NCBI RefSeq assembly: GCF_029016485.1
Contig: NZ_CP092106.1
Location: 2,480,001-2,544,000 of the forward strand
Reading direction: 5' to 3'
DNA from: Vibrio sp. JC009
GTDB lineage: Bacteria; Pseudomonadota; Gammaproteobacteria; Enterobacterales; Vibrionaceae
DNA: 64,000 bases
Positions 20,593-28,643 of this stretch are shown here, piece by piece. Position 1 is the stretch's first letter. Each line of letters begins with the position of its first letter. Both the position numbers and the translations under genes were made by a program. A model generated the notes under the pieces. It was not told the origin of the DNA. It searched no databases and saw nothing but the letters and a program-made list of their open reading frames with translations.

Positions 20593-20629
20593 GGCCAGCA
20601 TGTACATATGTTCGAGAAGACGAAAACCA

Positions 20630-21493
20630 ATGACCATTAATATTAAAAATGAACAAGAAATAGAAAAAATGAGAGCTGCCGGTAAGCTGGCCGCTGAAGT
20701 TCTGGAAATGATCGAGCCTTATGTGAAGCCAGGCGTAAACACAGAAGAACTTGATCAGATTTGCCACAAGTTCATTTTAGATAATGGTGCCTACCCTGCT
20801 CCTCTGGACTACCACGGTTTTCCTAAATCAATCTGTACCTCGGTAAACCATATCGTCTGTCACGGTATCCCGGCGACAGAAGATGCCATCGGCTCAACAG
20901 GTAAAGGCAAACCAGGCATACTGAAAGATGGCGATATCCTGAATATCGACATTACCGTAATCATTCCTGACGATGAAAACGCTTCTCTGGAAACCCGTCC
21001 CAAGGGCTACCACGGTGATACCTCCAAAATGTTCCTGGTAGGTGACGTTGCACCCGCGAACAAAAGACTGTGCATGGTAGCGCAGGAGTCACTGTACATC
21101 GGCATGAAAACAGTGAAACCGGGTTCAACCGTTGGCGATATCGGTACCGCAATCCAGAAGTACATCAAAGGCGTAACACCGCGCTTCTCCATCGTTAAAG
21201 ACTTCTGCGGCCACGGCATCGGCGCTGAATTCCACGAAGAGCCACAGGTTGTTCACTACAAAAACAACGACCGCAGAGTGCTAAAACCAGGCATGATCTT
21301 CACCATCGAGCCAATGATTAACGCCGGCAAATTCGGCTGTAGCGTAGACAGCGAAGACGACTGGACCGTATACACAGGCGACGGCAAAAACTCAGCCCAA
21401 TGGGAACACACCATCCTGGTAACCGAAACAGGATGTGAAGTACTGACCCTGCGCCAGGAAGAATCCATCCCCCGCATCATGGTAAACAAGTAA
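20630..21493 (+). CDS. map: Methionine aminopeptidase type I
   Basis: 287 residues from the ATG at 20630 (MTINIKNEQEIEKMRAAG). It removes the initiator Met from nascent proteins. All five metal ligands are visible: D in NIDITV, D in HGDTSKMF, H in CGHGIGAEFH, E in FTIEPMI, and E in QWEHTI. Compared with the short E. coli enzyme as I recall it, there is an extra ~15-residue loop (PDDENASLETRP) between the first two metal aspartates. An in-frame extension to 20501 exists but covers the hairpin repeat and has no family sequence. Divergent from rpsB, the usual arrangement. Confidence 0.96.
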   Translation: MTINIKNEQEIEKMRAAGKLAAEVLEMIEPYVKPGVNTEELDQICHKFILDNGAYPAPLDYHGFPKSICTSVNHIVCHGIPATEDAIGSTGKGKPGILKDGDILNIDITVIIPDDENASLETRPKGYHGDTSKMFLVGDVAPANKRLCMVAQESLYIGMKTVKPGSTVGDIGTAIQKYIKGVTPRFSIVKDFCGHGIGAEFHEEPQVVHYKNNDRRVLKPGMIFTIEPMINAGKFGCSVDSEDDWTVYTGDGKNSAQWEHTILVTETGCEVLTLRQEESIPRIMVNK

Positions 21494-21501
21494 TTTATCT
21501 C

Positions 21502-21590
21502 CCCGGAAGTCGCATCCGCAATTTCCGGGCCCCCATAACCCTATAACCCTATAACCCTATAACCCTATAACCCTATAACCCTATAACCCA
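21502..21590. repeat. Octamer element, copy c (map-glnD gap)
   Basis: Hairpin CCCGGAA (21502-21508) / TTCCGGG (21523-21529) is followed by seven tandem ATAACCCT units at 21535-21590, the last ending in A. The G-rich strand (AGGGTTAT) is on minus, opposite to copies b, e, f and h. No CGTCC core is present. Confidence 0.85.
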
Positions 21591-21672
21591 GCATAACCAA
21601 CAAACCTTATTCACAAACCCCACCCCACCTGCTAAATTGTCCGCATCAGCTAAATTGCACGGAATGCAGCAA

Positions 21673-24300
21673 ATGCCCTATCTATCCCCCCTGAAGTTAA
21701 AAGACTTCCAAATCAAACCCATTGAACTTCGTCAGGAACTGGAACTACTTACCGAGTATCAGAGAAAAGAGTTTCTCAATCAGGCTCCGGTTACCGAACT
21801 GGTTTATGCCCGTTCTGTGTATATGGACCAACTGCTGCAAAGACTCTGGCAGTACTTTAGCTTCGAGCAATACTCCTCACTGAGCCTGGTTGCTGTTGGC
21901 GGCTATGGTCGTGGTGAACTTCATCCGTTGTCAGACATCGATATCCTGGTACTTTCCGATACAGATATCCCTGCGGAAGTAGGAGCAAAAGTCAGCGAGT
22001 TTATTACCCTGTTATGGGACCTGAGACTGGAAGTGGGCCACGCGGTCCGCTCTGTCGAAGAGTGCGTCAGTATAGGTAAAGATGACCTTACCGTTGCCAC
22101 AAACCTTCAGGAAATTCGCCTGCTGTGCGGCAGTGAAGAGACCTTTGAAAAACTTAGCTCTCAGATTCACTCATTACAATTCTGGCCAAGTGAAACCTTC
22201 TTTGAAGCGAAGGTTCAGGAGCAAAAATCCCGTCACGCCCGATTTAACGACACCACTTACAACCTTGAACCCGATATCAAATCCACACCGGGCGGTCTGC
22301 GCGATATTCATACCCTGGGCTGGATAGCCAGAAGGCACTTTGGCGCGACAACGCTTCAGGAAATGAGCCAGCACGGCTTTCTCACCGATGGCGAGTACCG
22401 CGAACTGCAGGAATGCCAGGACTACCTCTGGCGGGTCAGATTTGCGCTTCATCTGGAACTGAAACGCTACGATAACAGACTGACCTTTGCCCATCAGGCT
22501 AAGGTTGCAGAAAACCTCGGTTTTACCGGAGAAGGCAATACACCGGTCGAAATGATGATGAAAGAGTTCTACCGGACGCTGCGCCGGGTAGCAGAGCTCA
22601 ACAAAATGCTGATTAAACTCTTCAGCACAGCGATTCTGGATCAGGGCGAAGAAATCGCACCAGAAATCATTGATGAGGACTTTCAGCGCCGCGGGGCTTA
22701 TATCGAAGCCCGCAAACCGGCGCTGTTTCAGGCAAGGCCGGAAACCATTCTGGATATGTTTATCCATATCGCAAATGATTCCAGCATTGAAGGCGTCTAC
22801 CCCTCCACCATGAGACAGCTCAGAACCGCCAGAAGACGCCTTAACCGCTTCCTGCATACTATCCCGGAAGCCAGAGAAAAGTTTCTTGAGCTTTGCCGTC
22901 ATCCGAATGCCCTGCACAAGGCATTCAGTCTGATGCACAAGCTCGGCGTGCTAGCTGCTTACCTTCCTCAATGGAGCCAGATTGTCGGACAGATGCAGTT
23001 TGACCTTTTCCACGTCTATACCGTGGACGAGCACAGCATGCGCCTACTGAAAAACATTCACTCATTCAGCTTCGCTAAAAACCACAATAAACACCCTATC
23101 TGCTGTGAAGTCTATCCGCGTATTCAGAAAAAAGAGCTGCTGATTATTGCTGCCATCTTCCACGATATAGGTAAAGGCCGTAACGGAGATCATTCAGAAA
23201 TAGGCGCTGTTGAAGCCTACGATTTCTGCCTGGAACTTGGCCTGTCCAAACCGGAAGCAAAACTGGTTTCCTGGGTTGTGCAGAACCACCTTCTGATGTC
23301 AATGACAGCGCAGCGCAGGGATATCTATGACCCGGATGTCATTGCTGAATTTGCCAAAACAGTCAGAGACGAAACCTATCTGGATTTTCTGGTCTGTCTG
23401 ACAGTTTCTGATATCTGTGCCACTAACCCCGAACTGTGGAACAGCTGGAAACGCACCCTGCTTACAGAACTTTATCACTCCACTCAAAGAGCCCTGAGAA
23501 GAGGCCTGGAAAACCCGGTAGATGTACGTGACCGAATCCGCCACAACCAGCAGATGGCCTCCGCGCTGCTTCGTAAAGAAGGTTTTACCGCCAGAGAGAT
23601 CGAACTGCTATGGCAACGCTTTAAAGCCGATTATTTCTTAAGGCATACCCATAAACAGATTGCCTGGCACGCTACCCATTTATTGCGCATGGAAGATCCA
23701 GCCCAGTCACTGATCCTGATGAGTAAAAAAGCCACCCGGGGCGGAACAGAGGTCTTTGTCTACTCCAGAGATCAGGCCGCTCTGTTTGCTATGGTTGTAG
23801 CAGAGCTGGACAGAAGGAACTTTAACATTCATGACGCTCAGATAATGAGCAGCAAAGACGGCTATGTGCTGGATACCTTTATGGTGCTGGATCAGCATGG
23901 CGACCCGGTCGAAGTTGAAAGACACGAAATGATTATTAATGGTCTTTTAAAAATACTCAAAGATGCCAAGCTGGACAAAATCCGGGTACGCAGAACGCCA
24001 ACCAAGCTGATGCATTTTCACGTTAAAACCCGGGTGGATTTTCTGCCAACCAAAACCAAAAAAAGAACGCTTATGGAACTGGTTGCCCTTGATACTCCGG
24101 GGCTGCTTGCCACCATAGGCTCTACCTTCGCTGAGCTGAATATCAACCTGCACGCTGCTAAAGTTTCCACAATAGGTGAACGGGCAGAAGACCTGTTTAT
24201 TTTGACTTCATCTGAAGGAGACCGGCTTCCTGAAGATGAACAGATAAAACTAAGAGAAATGTTAGTGAAAAATATCGCGGAACTTGCACCAACGCAGTAG
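21673..24300 (+). CDS. glnD: PII uridylyltransferase / uridylyl-removing enzyme GlnD
   Basis: About 875 residues. GlnD senses glutamine and adds or removes UMP on PII, steering nitrogen control. The nucleotidyltransferase motif GGYGRGELHPLSDIDIL is at about 76-92; the HD domain shows IFHDIGKGRNGDHSEIG at about 495; two ACT domains lie at about 693-770 and 800-875, sensing glutamine. The start is uncertain: ATG 21664 has no spacing to a ribosome-binding site, ATG 21673 has GGA nine bases ahead and is chosen; a TTG at 21637 is less likely. Downstream of map, as in relatives. Confidence 0.95.
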   Translation: MPYLSPLKLKDFQIKPIELRQELELLTEYQRKEFLNQAPVTELVYARSVYMDQLLQRLWQYFSFEQYSSLSLVAVGGYGRGELHPLSDIDILVLSDTDIPAEVGAKVSEFITLLWDLRLEVGHAVRSVEECVSIGKDDLTVATNLQEIRLLCGSEETFEKLSSQIHSLQFWPSETFFEAKVQEQKSRHARFNDTTYNLEPDIKSTPGGLRDIHTLGWIARRHFGATTLQEMSQHGFLTDGEYRELQECQDYLWRVRFALHLELKRYDNRLTFAHQAKVAENLGFTGEGNTPVEMMMKEFYRTLRRVAELNKMLIKLFSTAILDQGEEIAPEIIDEDFQRRGAYIEARKPALFQARPETILDMFIHIANDSSIEGVYPSTMRQLRTARRRLNRFLHTIPEAREKFLELCRHPNALHKAFSLMHKLGVLAAYLPQWSQIVGQMQFDLFHVYTVDEHSMRLLKNIHSFSFAKNHNKHPICCEVYPRIQKKELLIIAAIFHDIGKGRNGDHSEIGAVEAYDFCLELGLSKPEAKLVSWVVQNHLLMSMTAQRRDIYDPDVIAEFAKTVRDETYLDFLVCLTVSDICATNPELWNSWKRTLLTELYHSTQRALRRGLENPVDVRDRIRHNQQMASALLRKEGFTAREIELLWQRFKADYFLRHTHKQIAWHATHLLRMEDPAQSLILMSKKATRGGTEVFVYSRDQAALFAMVVAELDRRNFNIHDAQIMSSKDGYVLDTFMVLDQHGDPVEVERHEMIINGLLKILKDAKLDKIRVRRTPTKLMHFHVKTRVDFLPTKTKKRTLMELVALDTPGLLATIGSTFAELNINLHAAKVSTIGERAEDLFILTSSEGDRLPEDEQIKLREMLVKNIAELAPTQ

Positions 24301-24375
24301 ATTAATCCGATTTAAAAATTCAAATATAGATCTTGTCCACAAGTCTAAATCCTGAACTCAATATCTGCTATCTGC

Positions 24376-24408
24376 CTTACCCTTAGACTGCTACAGTTTA
24401 AGGGTAAG
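24376..24408. other. 10-bp perfect hairpin after glnD
   Basis: CTTACCCTTA (24376-24385) pairs with TAAGGGTAAG (24399-24408). No T run follows, so it is a weak terminator candidate or a structured leader for the next gene 41 bases on. Confidence 0.5.
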
Positions 24409-24448
24409 AGTAAAATTTAAGATTATTTAGCACTTAAAGAGGCTGCCT

Positions 24449-24712
24449 ATGTTTCCTTATCTTAAAGGGCTGGGTATTCAGGATCCTACCCAAATTGAGC
24501 GCTATACATTGCGTCAGGAAGCTCACAAGGATGTGTTAAAGATCTACTTTCACAAGAAGAAAGGAGAATGGTTCGCGAAAAGCATCCAGTACCGGTATCC
24601 GAGGCAGAGAAAACAGCTTCTGATCGATAGCGGAACTCACAGGTATAAAGAAGTCACGGAAATCAACCGGCACCTGACGCTTATTGTCGACGAACTGACC
24701 ATGCTCGCCTAA
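24449..24712 (+). CDS. Short UPF0325 (DUF3461/YaeH-like) protein
   Basis: 87 residues. The sequence [20 protein letters not shown], then [25 protein letters not shown] and YRYPRQRK, matches what I know of the N-terminal two thirds of E. coli YaeH (about 128 residues). The C-terminal helical part of that family is missing: the frame ends at VDELTMLA and a terminator follows 20 bases later, with no frameshifted continuation visible. Function unknown. A GAGG lies before the ATG. Follows glnD, where yaeH-like genes are also found in relatives near map/glnD. Confidence 0.85.
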   Translation: MFPYLKGLGIQDPTQIERYTLRQEAHKDVLKIYFHKKKGEWFAKSIQYRYPRQRKQLLIDSGTHRYKEVTEINRHLTLIVDELTMLA

Positions 24713-24734
24713 ACCTCTGATGAACTCCTAACCT

Positions 24735-24771
24735 CAAAGGCCTTTTAGTTATTCAGCTAAAGGGCCTTTTC
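24735..24771. terminator. Bidirectional terminator, UPF0325 gene / truC
   Basis: AAAGGCCTTTTAG (24736-24748) pairs with CTAAAGGGCCTTT (24757-24769) with one bulge; T runs follow on the plus strand and A residues precede. It sits between two converging genes. Confidence 0.85.
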
Positions 24772-24779
24772 TTTTGCCG

Positions 24780-25517
24780 TTAAATTATGTTACTCCAGCC
24801 AAACTCTGAAATCAGACGACTCCAGACTTCATCAAACCCAGCTTTAATCACCAGTTTTTCACCGGAAAACGGATGTACAAAACTCAGCTCAGAGGCATGA
24901 AGCAGTAATCGGTGCGCATCATAATGTTCCCTGAACAAGCGGTTATGTTTACCGTCACCATGGGTAGTATCACCGACAATCGGGTGGCTCAGATGGTGCA
25001 TATGCCGGCGCAACTGATGCTTTCGCCCGGTTTTAGGCTTAAGCTCCAGCAGACAATAACGGCTGGTCGGAAAACGTCCGGTAGAATAAGGCACTTCAAC
25101 TTTACCCAGCGGACGGTATTCAGTTACCGCTTCTTTCGCTTCCTTATCCTGATCGGCAAATTTATCGGCGATCTTATCCAGCTCTTCCTTCAGCGGATAA
25201 TCCAGCACATCCCCTTCTTCAATCCAGCCGCGCACAATGGCATGGTAGGTTTTCTGCATCTCATGAGCAGCAAACATAGGCATAACCTTAGAGGCCACTT
25301 CGCTGGAAAGCGCAAAAAACAGCACACCGGAAGTGGGCCTGTCCAGTCTGTGGAGAGGAAAAACATGCTGACCAATCTGGTCTCTTAACGTCTGCATCAC
25401 AAAGCGGGTTTCATGCTTATCCAGCCAGGAGCGGTGCACCAGCATTCCTGCGGGCTTGTTTACCGCAACCAGGTACTCATCCTGATAAACAATTTCCAGT
25501 AACTCTTGTTGTTCCAT
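24780..25517 (-). CDS. truC: tRNA pseudouridine(65) synthase TruC
   Basis: 245 residues from the ATG at 25517 (MEQQELLEIVYQDEYLVAVN). TruC makes pseudouridine at position 65 of tRNA-Ile1 and tRNA-Asp. It is an RluA-family enzyme: FPLHRLDRPTSGVLFF carries the catalytic Asp, and KPKTGRKHQLRRHMHHLSHP is the C-terminal RluA motif. The upstream frame adds three residues that overlap yqcC more; the chosen start overlaps the yqcC stop by one base (TAATG), so translation is coupled. Confidence 0.95.
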   Translation of the reverse strand: MEQQELLEIVYQDEYLVAVNKPAGMLVHRSWLDKHETRFVMQTLRDQIGQHVFPLHRLDRPTSGVLFFALSSEVASKVMPMFAAHEMQKTYHAIVRGWIEEGDVLDYPLKEELDKIADKFADQDKEAKEAVTEYRPLGKVEVPYSTGRFPTSRYCLLELKPKTGRKHQLRRHMHHLSHPIVGDTTHGDGKHNRLFREHYDAHRLLLHASELSFVHPFSGEKLVIKAGFDEVWSRLISEFGWSNII

Positions 25518-25831
25518 TACTGGCATACCTCATCAATGGCTTTAAGCTTATGGATTAATTCCACTTTGCTTTCATCGCCTTTCCAGGACTCTTCAAAATA
25601 GGGCGCAATCGCAAAACCACAGGGCATTGGCTGTTCATGCTCAATCAGGTTCAGCATCTTAGGAATAAAAATCCACTGAAGCCACTGCTCGGGTTTCAGG
25701 GTATCAATAGCAAACGGCTCCCGGCTGGACAATAGCTCCGGAGCCGGAGAAGCACTCCCCCACATTGACTGCTGCCGCAAAAGCAGCTCAAGATCGATAA
25801 GATGTTGTTTAAGATGAACGATATTTGTCAT
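25517..25831 (-). CDS. yqcC: YqcC family protein (DUF446)
   Basis: 104 residues, function unknown. PEQWLQWIFIPKMLNLIE is the YqcC signature; the protein is small, soluble, helical and rich in Glu and Leu. It is always near truC in enterobacteria and vibrios, and here its stop overlaps the truC start. The ATG is preceded by GGTGATTA. The 109-nt hairpin element copy 2 ends 26 bases upstream of this start, in the same orientation. Confidence 0.88.
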   Translation of the reverse strand: MTNIVHLKQHLIDLELLLRQQSMWGSASPAPELLSSREPFAIDTLKPEQWLQWIFIPKMLNLIEHEQPMPCGFAIAPYFEESWKGDESKVELIHKLKAIDEVCQ

Positions 25832-25857
25832 TAATCACCTGCAAATGGGGTTCAGCG

Positions 25858-25965
25858 GGTCAGCAGACAGATACCGAACACAAACACGCATGAATACGTC
25901 CATGTAGCTCGATCTCGCCATCCATGGCGAGGACGGTTTGCTTATCGGTATCTACCTGCTGACTC
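25858..25965 (-). repeat. 109-nt long-hairpin element, copy 2 (upstream of yqcC)
   Basis: Arms 25858-25878 and 25945-25965 pair at 18 of 21 positions. Read on the minus strand it aligns along its whole length with copy 1 at 20484-20592: inner hairpin CTCGCCAT-GG-ATGGCGAG shows paired changes relative to TTTGCCAT-GG-ATGGCAAA, followed by GAGCTACATGGACG and ATGCGTGTTTGTGTTC. A small frame MDVFMRVCVRYLSADP ends at TGA four bases before the yqcC ATG. Confidence 0.85.
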
Positions 25966-26053
25966 AGATTACTGTGCGACTTGCACTTGAATTTTGCGCT
26001 AAGAGTACCATCTATAACTAAATAATCTCAAACTAATGAGCTTAGTGTAAGTA

Positions 26054-27103
26054 ATGGAAAATAGCCAAACCCTCAGTGAGCTGCTGGAAAACAGCGGATG
26101 CCAGTATAAAGTCTTTGATTTAGGCCGCCGTATTCAGCCTATTGAAAACGAACAGTTTTCGAAAATTGAATCGGGGCATCAGCCCTACCCGTATCCCATG
26201 CAGCGACAGGCTCACCTGGCTATCGCATACTGGAATGAAACCAAACAGCCCTGGATCTGGTTTCTGCAGTTTCCGCTTGATGAAAGAGGCCTGTTTAAGC
26301 AGTCGGATATCGGCAACTTTATTAAGTATGTTGTGGAAGCCATGGGCAGCCGTCTGGTGAAAGAACTGGATGAGGAAACCGAGCAGACTCTGGCAAATAA
26401 TCCCTACACATTTAAGCCAAAAGAGGACAAATTAGCCGTATTTCACAGCATGATCAGAGCATCGATGCAGATGCAGACCAGCCAGTATTATCAGCATGCG
26501 CAGGATTATTTCTCCGGAAAACTGGGCTGGAGCAACTGGCAGACCGTTGGCCTTCAGGGAATCACTGATATCTGCACCCGGACGGGACAGGATCAGAATG
26601 CGCTGAATCTGCAAAAAGCACTTCGCCACCTGCCAAACGAGCCGCTTTACGCTTTGCTTGGTGCACTGGAACATGTTGAACTGCCGGAAAAACTGGCTCA
26701 AAAGTTAACCGATATGTCTCTTGAACTGTGTAGTGAAAAAGAGCCGGACCTGTTTCTGCTCTCCGCACTGGTGCGCTCCCTGTCCGGAGCACCAAAAGAA
26801 CTACTGGAACAAGTGGTTAAAGCCATATTAGCCAGTCCGCTGCTCAGCCATCAGGAAGTGCTTATCGGCATAGCCGGCAGAGCATGGCAGTCGCTGGAAA
26901 ATAGTCAGCTTGCTGAAACCTTCCTGCTTCGTCTGGCACAAACAGGTAATCAGACTCTGTTCAACCAGCTTTTTGCTGATCTGGTGATGATTCCGAATCT
27001 GCGCCTTGTTTTTCTGCCGCTGCTGCACAGCAACCCGTCTAAAGAGCTGGCTCAGGCTCTGCTTAAGCTACAACAAGCCACCCGCACAGGTACGATACAC
27101 TAA
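26054..27103 (+). CDS. DUF3549 family protein
   Basis: 349 residues, no signal peptide or membrane segment. I recognise it as the Vibrio-type DUF3549 protein by IQPIENEQFSKIESGHQPYP and WNETKQPWIWFLQFPLDERG near the N-terminus; the C-terminal half is made of Leu-rich helices, possibly HEAT-like. Function unknown. The stop overlaps the start of the next gene (TAATG), so the two form an operon. It lies divergent from yqcC-truC. Confidence 0.8.
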   Translation: MENSQTLSELLENSGCQYKVFDLGRRIQPIENEQFSKIESGHQPYPYPMQRQAHLAIAYWNETKQPWIWFLQFPLDERGLFKQSDIGNFIKYVVEAMGSRLVKELDEETEQTLANNPYTFKPKEDKLAVFHSMIRASMQMQTSQYYQHAQDYFSGKLGWSNWQTVGLQGITDICTRTGQDQNALNLQKALRHLPNEPLYALLGALEHVELPEKLAQKLTDMSLELCSEKEPDLFLLSALVRSLSGAPKELLEQVVKAILASPLLSHQEVLIGIAGRAWQSLENSQLAETFLLRLAQTGNQTLFNQLFADLVMIPNLRLVFLPLLHSNPSKELAQALLKLQQATRTGTIH

Positions 27104-27405
27104 TGATGGGAAATCTGTTCGCAATTATCGGCCTCAGCTTTGCCTGCTTTCTGTTCTGGCAGCAAAGAAGACAGTCCGAACTGGCAAAGGCGGCGATTGC
27201 AAGACGTTGTGACCAGTTGGATCTGCAGCTATTGAGCGTGGCATTTTCAGCCCATAAACTGATTACGCCCGATAGAAAATGGCGCTGGCATACGGTTTAT
27301 CAGTTTGAGTTTTCTGCACTTGGGGATGATTGCTATCAGGGGCGGCTGATTATGCAGGGATTCCGCCCGGCTCATTTTCAGATCCCGCCTTATCGTATTG
27401 ATTAA
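27103..27405 (+). CDS. DUF3301 family small membrane protein
   Basis: 100 residues. An N-terminal membrane helix (GNLFAIIGLSFACFLFWQQ) is followed by a short charged stretch and a compact domain with HTVYQFEFSALGDDCYQG, typical of DUF3301. Function unknown. Starts on the last base of the DUF3549 stop, so co-translation is likely; a second ATG follows directly. Confidence 0.8.
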   Translation: MMGNLFAIIGLSFACFLFWQQRRQSELAKAAIARRCDQLDLQLLSVAFSAHKLITPDRKWRWHTVYQFEFSALGDDCYQGRLIMQGFRPAHFQIPPYRID

Positions 27406-27528
27406 GCTATTCGTATTTGATAGTTCAGACATACATAGCGATTTTTCATTTGACCAGTTTTGGACTCGCAGGAATACAGGGTGTAATATCAGAAAAATTA
27501 ATTCATTACCCAAATAAGAGCGTTACAG

Positions 27529-27810
27529 ATGGACACTAAAGATGTATCTGCAGAGATAGAAAGAGTACTGCAGGAACTTAGCAACCAGAATAAGCAACCA
27601 ACCGTTGCTCTGGTTAAAGCAAGATTATCATCCCCAGTTCCTATGCCGGCAATTATTGCGGCAATCAAAAGCTGGAAGGGCTCGAATCGTGTTCCAAAAA
27701 TAGAAGTTGCAGCGAAAACTGAAGGAGCCGCAGAAGAGCGCATTGCCAGGCTTGAAACTCTGGTTGCTGAACTTAGCGCAAGAATTGAAAAATTAGAGAA
27801 AGAACAATGA
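27529..27810 (+). CDS. Small protein with N-terminal helix-turn-helix-like part and C-terminal coiled coil
   Basis: 93 residues, conserved hypothetical. Residues 1-50 ([20 protein letters not shown], then [17 protein letters not shown]) look like the N-terminal winged-helix part of KfrA-like DNA-binding proteins; residues 65-93 ([20 protein letters not shown]) form a perfect heptad coiled coil. The DNA-binding idea is inference from pattern only. It overlaps the next gene by four bases (ATGA), so they are coupled. Confidence 0.8.
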   Translation: MDTKDVSAEIERVLQELSNQNKQPTVALVKARLSSPVPMPAIIAAIKSWKGSNRVPKIEVAAKTEGAAEERIARLETLVAELSARIEKLEKEQ

Positions 27811-28253
27811 GAATCTGGGTTGATGCCGATGCCTGTCCAAAGGTAATCCGTGAAACGCTGTTCAGAGCAGCAGAGCGCACCGGGAAAGAGTGCTGTTTCG
27901 TGGCAAACCACCGAATTCCGGTTCCTGCCCGCAGTAATATCCGCAGCATTCAGGTAGAAAGCGGCTTTGATATTGCAGACAACGAGATAGTAAGAAGAGT
28001 CGAAGAGGGCGATCTGGTGATCACCTCCGATATTCCGCTGGCAGATGAAGTGATCACCAAAGGTGGTATGGCGTTGAGCCCAAGGGGCGAGCTCTATACT
28101 AAGGAGACCATCAAAGCCAGACTGAATATCCGCGACTTTATGGACACAATGCGCGCCAGCGGAGTCCAGACCGGCGGGCCAGCAGCGCTCTCGCAAACCG
28201 AGCGCAGGGAGTTTGCTAATCATCTGGACCGGATATTGGCGAAAGCAAGATAA
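27807..28253 (+). CDS. yaiI: YaiI/YqxD family protein (DUF188, UPF0178)
   Basis: 148 residues. Start [20 protein letters not shown] and [20 protein letters not shown], then [20 protein letters not shown], are the UPF0178 motifs, resembling a PIN-like fold with conserved Asp residues (DADACP, DNEIV, TSDIPLA). Biochemical role not known to me. Coupled to the coiled-coil gene by an ATGA overlap. Confidence 0.9.
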   Translation: MRIWVDADACPKVIRETLFRAAERTGKECCFVANHRIPVPARSNIRSIQVESGFDIADNEIVRRVEEGDLVITSDIPLADEVITKGGMALSPRGELYTKETIKARLNIRDFMDTMRASGVQTGGPAALSQTERREFANHLDRILAKAR

Positions 28254-28255
28254 CT

Positions 28256-28300
28256 TTCAGCCATCAGCTATTAGAGGGGAAAGCTGACGGCTGATAGCCT
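28256..28300. repeat. AGCTNNN heptamer inverted pair after yaiI
   Basis: TTTCAGCCATCAGCTATTAG faces AAAGCTGACGGCTGATAGCC across four to five bases. Same family as 6935-7026 and 49523-49677; here it begins four bases after the yaiI stop and may act as a 3' hairpin. Confidence 0.7.
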
Positions 28301-28336
28301 GACTCTTATACACAAATATTAAAGTGACCAGAGAAC

Positions 28337-28525
28337 GGTTCTCCCCCTTGAGTAAAAAAGCCTAACTGGTTGATAAAGTTAACAGAAGGGGGAGTTAGAG
28401 GGGGTTGGTTATACAAAATTTAACTAAATCGTAGAACCTTAAGCCTCGAAGAAACAACCCCTCCCAGCCTCCCCTTCGATGCTACTTCTTCGAAAATCCG
28501 GCCTTTCGAGGCCAAGGGGAGGAGC
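28337..28525. repeat. Two-hairpin GC-rich element, copy 1 (long loops)
   Basis: Four conserved blocks in order: GGTTCTCCCCCTT (28337-28349), AAGGGGGAGTTAGAGGGGG (from 28386), AACCCCTCCCAGCCTCCCC (from 28456), AAGGGGAGGAGC (28514-28525). Blocks 1-2 and 3-4 pair as two hairpins; blocks 2 and 3 can also pair with each other. Loops are 36, 49 and 37 bases, against about 3, 15 and 3 in the copy at 59005-59092. Confidence 0.8.
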
Positions 28526-28552
28526 ATACTTTGACTCCTTACACTTGTGTAA

Positions 28553-28625
28553 ATACCAATCCCAGTAATTATCTGTTCATCCTTGCTTGTCAAAATCGCT
28601 AATAGCTAATTACTGGTATTGGTAT
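28553..28625. repeat. Inverted repeat with ATACCAAT ends
   Basis: ATACCAATCCCAGTAATTA (28553-28571) is complementary to TAATTACTGGTATTGGTAT (28607-28625) except for one position, with a 35-base spacer. It has the look of a small MITE. It ends 18 bases before the DUF2310 gene stop. The 28254-28643 gap otherwise holds only the two repeats listed before it. Confidence 0.7.
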
Positions 28626-28643
28626 AAGAGCAGACTGACAGCT

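Noticed and set aside
20501..20629. N-terminally extended methionine aminopeptidase
   Set aside because: The extension is the sequence of the 109-nt repeat and lacks family sequence; ATG 20630 begins the normal protein. The frame is noted as a finding only.
22174..22938. 254-codon minus-strand frame inside glnD
   Set aside because: Antisense shadow of a high-confidence gene.
27498..28223. 241-codon minus-strand frame opposite yaiI and the small coiled-coil gene
   Set aside because: The plus-strand genes are recognised families with overlapping start/stop coupling; the antisense translation shows nothing.
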